Shown piece by piece: positions 60,225-64,000 of a stretch of DNA of 64,000 bases; position 1 is the stretch's first letter, and every line of letters begins with the position of its first letter. Under the pieces are notes generated by a model that had not been told where the DNA came from, did no database searches, and worked only from the letters and a program-made list of their open reading frames with translations. Position numbers and translations under genes: made by a program. This stretch comes from Nymphaea colorata (taxonomy: Eukaryota > Streptophyta > Magnoliopsida > Nymphaeales > Nymphaeaceae), in assembly GCF_008831285.2 (NCBI RefSeq), contig NC_045150.1, forward strand, positions 2,678,001-2,742,000, written 5' to 3'.

Positions 60225-60400
60225 TTTATGTTTGACAGCCTAGGATCTTAGATCCATGACTAATACGAAATCCACATTTTGTTGAACTGTTTAAACAAAA
60301 CAATTGATTTCAACATTGTGTATTCTAGATCTAGCAAACCTCACCTGAGGGCCGGACCTCAGATCCTTAATAGATCTCAGATCCGCAGTAAACAAACATA
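60225..60400. mobile_element. MITE-like inverted repeat
   Basis: The left arm TATGTTTGACAG..TAGGATCTTAGATCC and the inverted right arm TATGTTTGTTTAC..CGGATCTGAGATCC can pair. The inside has further GATCT-rich inverted pieces. The target duplication was not found. Confidence 0.4.
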
Positions 60401-60704
60401 GCCTAAATGGCCTCAGCCACAAGGGCCTTTTGGCATAGAAGAAATGAGTCACGCATGTGGTCAAGCAGCCTCAACCAGCAGGGACTTGATCTGATTTAGT
60501 CTTCACATCAACATCATTTACAACTGTAACATACTTTACAAATTGACCATCCCAACTAATAGGACCTTCTCTTTGGCTTGGCTTTCAATACATATACATG
60601 CTTTCACTCCTACTTTGCTGCTTGTCTTTCTTTTTTTTCTTTCTTTCTTCCTTGAGGTGGTAGTGGCTGTGGTAATCAGCAGAGGAAAGGAGAGGGAGTG
60701 ACTA

Positions 60705-60851
60705 ATGAAGGCAACACCGACGAGTGATGCGGCTCAATTGCCGAAGAGAGGGTCCGTTAAGAGAAAGATTTTCAAGATCCTTCGCTGTAATGTCAGTCGA
60801 ATCACTAGTCGTTTCTTCAAGTCTGTCGTCTCATGCAAGCAAAAGCTGTAG
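60705..60851 (+). CDS. Possible small basic peptide, 48 residues
   Basis: ATG 60705 to TAG 60849-60851 encodes a basic peptide (MKATPTSDAAQLPKRG, then KRKIFKILRC and FFKSVVSCKQKL). It has a hydrophilic N-terminus and an amphipathic basic C-terminus with two cysteines, and no signal peptide. A pyrimidine-rich leader and TTTCACTCC-type promoter-side sequence precede it, shared with the frame at 58689. I do not recognise a family, and it is not DVL/ROT-like. The paralogous leader is the main support. Confidence 0.35.
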   Translation: MKATPTSDAAQLPKRGSVKRKIFKILRCNVSRITSRFFKSVVSCKQKL

Positions 60852-63635
60852 CTAATCCTCCTTTAGTCACGCTATACATGCTTAGGCTTGCGCAGAAGGA
60901 TGATATGCTTATGAAATTTGAAGTTTGACTGCTTTTCTAACGGCCAACTGCACCAATCTCCTTAGGCACCAAGTGTTCTGACCTTCTCTTCAATTTTTAT
61001 GTAAGTTCTTCACGAAGAACAATGTTTCTTGTGATTGTTGTTCTATCCCTCAATTCATAATATCGATGGCATTGGTTTTCCAGTACTGAAGGTTACCTAC
61101 TCCATCTCTAACATGCAATATCCAGTATTTCCAAATGTGGGGACAACCCATTTCCTCAGTTCACAGCGTAATTTATTCCAATTTTTGCTGCTTACAAAGA
61201 ATTATCGTCTTAAGCAAGTCAGCAAGCCTTCCGCAGGGAAGCAACTACCAAACTGAAAAGGTTGGTCGCCTGAAGCAGTGGTGCTTGGGGCACAAACTGA
61301 AGGACCTAATCACAGAGCTGTTCACATGCTGCAATTCGGTGGAAAGGACTATCTGTGCATCATCAATCTTCTGGTTTTAACAGTTGCAGTTTTCGCATAA
61401 TTGTTCCCCATGCCCATGTTTGGTTAAGATTTTGTGCAGGATTGGAGTATTTGCACTTCGGTAGTGGCCGGACCCAGTCGAATTTATATAAGCTAAGTAC
61501 ATGTAGAAAATAATTTTGAACAGATTCGGTACTTGCAGGACCCGTAAAGCTGCGAATTGTAGCCATTTTTATGTTCTAAGATATGCCCCTGTCCATGAAC
61601 AGGGGAAGTGGCAGCATGGAGCATCAATGCTCCTTGGTTCCCGAATGGTGTGATCTAACTAAGAAATTAGCTAAGTTGGGAAAGGAACTGCTCTGTTGAT
61701 TCACAAAAAAGTAGACCACGACTATTGAATGGCCTTCAAAACATCCTGAGCCCTCTCTTGAAGTGCTCAGGTACCGAAGCATTTCAGAGGTAGAAGGAAA
61801 CTCTGATGTTTAGCAGAGGCAAGTGGTTTTAGAAACCTGGAAAGGAACCCACTTCATTAGGAGCCCCCATGGCGGATCTTTCTTTTTTCTTCAACTGCGA
61901 CGATTGACTGCTCTTTTACTGTTCTATCAGCTCGTTTCAAATTTTTGTTGCCACATGAACATATGAGCTTATTCCGTGCATTCCCATCGTTAACTTAGCA
62001 GAAGAGGAAGTCCCTTGCAAAATGAAGATGAGAATGCCAACAGTCGTAGAAAAAACATCTGCTGAAGAAGCAGAATTCAACTAGTAGCTTCTCTGATGAA
62101 CGGTTACAAAGTCGATATAAAGAAAAAAGAATGCATCTATTTTTGTCTGTTTTAGTAAGGATTCAAGTTTAAAAATTAGGATGCAGTCTTAGTTTAGGAA
62201 TTAACTATTTACATACTAGTTCCTTTTCACTTGACTTTAGTGCAGGAACTAGTGTTATCTCTCTTTTTCACTTTGCTTTTTTAATTACTTCTTTTAGTCT
62301 TCATCTATGGAAAAAGCTGTAGTTAAAATTAGTAACAGGCCAATAGTTGACCAAGGAGGGGTCATTGGGCACCTCTCACTTTTCCATTTTCGTGTTTTAG
62401 TTTTTTTTTTCGACTGTAAGAAGCAGTCTAGGTAAGTACTAGTGCTCTCAAATAGTATAAGAATTCTAACTATTGACTAACATAGAATATAAGTGTATTA
62501 TCAACTCTTCAATTTACAAGATTTTCCCCGGTGATATTATAGAACTATTAAAATAATTAATATCGTGAGCTTTCCCTATGCCCAGATATAGCCCAGACCG
62601 ATGTTTGCGACTTACAGCCCCGAATTTTCTGGGTCTTTTTTTTCATGACGAGTTTGAAACTTTGAATAGCAGACAGTATCAGTCTACCGAATCACTGATA
62701 CCCAAAAAGTCGTACGGTTGCAAATATGAACCAATTCGGGGCTCCTTACTGTTATTTTTGTACTCTCCTCCCACCAACTTGAGAATAAATCATTGAGATC
62801 ATATTTTTGTTCTCAGAGTCCAAGTTTACTAACTTCACCAGCTCTGTCCATTTGAGAAAAGCCTAGGCAAGTCACAATGAAGATTCGTAGGCTCTAAATT
62901 TGACGCATGCAGTAATCTTCAAGTCTATGGTTTTGCAATTGAGAATAAAATTTCTCTGCAACAAGGGTTGGAACGTTTTGAAAAGTTTTATTTCATACAA
63001 CAAATAAGGCCAGGTTAAGAAGCAGTACCGTGCACACATTGTGCTTTTATCTACGATCAAAGCAAGATGAAGTTCTCTCCAAGATGCAGCAGGGTACGAG
63101 CGAGTCTACATTCATGAATAACAGCAAAGAATGGGAAAGTTAAGCCGTGACTCCACTCGACCCCCCCTTCACAGTTGGTTTCTTTCATTATGAAAAAAAA
63201 GAAAGAAAATAAACTGAAGAAAAGAAAGCCTTCCAAAAGTTACAGTATTGCACTAAAATTATCGGATGATTAAACAATTAAACAAAGAAAGGTTTTTCAC
63301 AGAGAGAGAGAAAGAGGGAGAGAGATCAATTCTCATATTTACTATCAGACTGTCACCAGTAAAGTATGAGTTCCTGTGGAATCTCTTGAAGTATTAAACT
63401 AGTACTGTACGGCAAATATCCATCGCAATAGAAAATTCTCATTTTCTACAATATAGAACCTAGTAACCCCAGCTAACCAACAAAATCATAATCCTCAAAG
63501 GCAACAACGCAAAACCAGGTTAAGACATAAATTACAACATTCATAGGGGTGCAAGAAAGATAAAAAAAGTTGAGAAGAATGAAAGAATGACAAAAAAGGA
63601 GAACACCTAGCCCCTTTCATGGTCCAAACTACTAA
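60852..63635. other. Spacer and 3' UTR side of the PMT gene
   Basis: No gene was recognised between 60852 and about 63060. The final few hundred bases before 63636 are probably the 3' UTR of the minus-strand methyltransferase gene and include a GA tract at 63301-63326. Confidence 0.45.
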
Positions 63636-63849
63636 CTACATAGAAGACGACCCTCCTGGCCTCCACATCATCTTCTGTGCACACAGAAGGCCCTCCTTAT
63701 CCTTTGAGTAAGTTAGTCGAACCTCCCAATGCAATGACTTAACCAAGTTCTGGATCTCATTGATGGTTTCCATATCATCGCGGACAATAATCTTGCCCTC
63801 TGGTCTCAGTATCCGATCAGTTTCGGCAACAACAGCAATTATGTTGCAC
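63636..63849 (-). CDS. PMT-type putative methyltransferase, last exon only
   Basis: The minus-strand exon runs from an acceptor (TATGTAG, AG at 63850-63851) to TAG 63636-63638 and encodes the final 70 residues. It begins CNIIAVVAETDRILRPEGK, continues IIVRDDMETINEIQNLVKSL, and ends in a KDKEGLLCAQKMMWRP stretch. This is the C-terminus of the plant DUF248 methyltransferase family (PMT23-27/QUASIMODO2 relatives), Golgi type II membrane proteins linked to wall polysaccharide methylation. The preceding intron covers 63850 to the window edge, and the rest of the gene lies to the right. Confidence 0.93.
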
Positions 63850-64000
63850 CTACATAAAAAAATTCATGGCCATTTTATAAACACCAGATATGTCACCTAC
63901 GCCAGTCAGATCATAGTAATAAATCTCATTCCTATGAGGAATACTCAGATTCTCACGAATTTCTAATAATCTTGGTTCTTCTCAAAAAACCGTATGAGAA

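Overview
This is nuclear DNA of a flowering plant. It is AT-rich and full of long TA microsatellites, the coding exons have GT/AG introns, and the recognisable proteins are of plant type (B3 domain, YIP4, MOZART1/GIP, PMT-type methyltransferase). It also carries a Ty1/copia retrotransposon, hAT transposons, MITE-like elements and SINE-like elements. I cannot place the genus. Only a small part of the window is coding.

Left third (1-21.3 kb): three tandem copies of a small single-exon B3-domain gene lie on the minus strand. Copy 1 (1-180, cut by the window edge) carries a frameshift. Copy 2 is split into three pieces by two insertions: a 4.9-kb copia element (2382-7288, target duplication CAGGG) and a 5.9-kb hAT element (7365-13254, 8-bp duplication with one mismatch) that carries a decayed BED-finger transposase. 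Copy 3 (18589-19200) is an intact 203-codon frame. A non-autonomous hAT-like element (15417-17175) sits between copies 2 and 3. Copy 3 lies between two direct repeats of about 1 kb (17431-18473 and 20239-21261).

Middle (21.3-35 kb): mostly non-coding, with a SINE carrying clear A and B boxes, related SINE-like fragments, a MITE and short tandem repeats. One gene is present (26664-28991). It encodes an unnamed plant protein, and its second exon is visible only if the apparent stop at 27339 is read as a splice donor.

Right half (35-64 kb): two complete three-exon YIP4 genes (Golgi/TGN YIPF6-type membrane proteins) form a tandem pair at 35402-38998 and 46819-53191. Their coding exons have identical lengths, and their introns differ greatly in size. 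A MOZART1/GIP gene (45121-45339, minus) lies between them, head to head with the second copy. Further right are long repeat-rich spacers, two possible small-peptide frames (58689 and 60705), and the last exon of a PMT-type methyltransferase running off the right edge (63636-63849, minus).

I found no multi-gene system. What stands out is the dissected B3 copy, the concealed exon, the YIP4 pair and several mobile elements defined by their target duplications.
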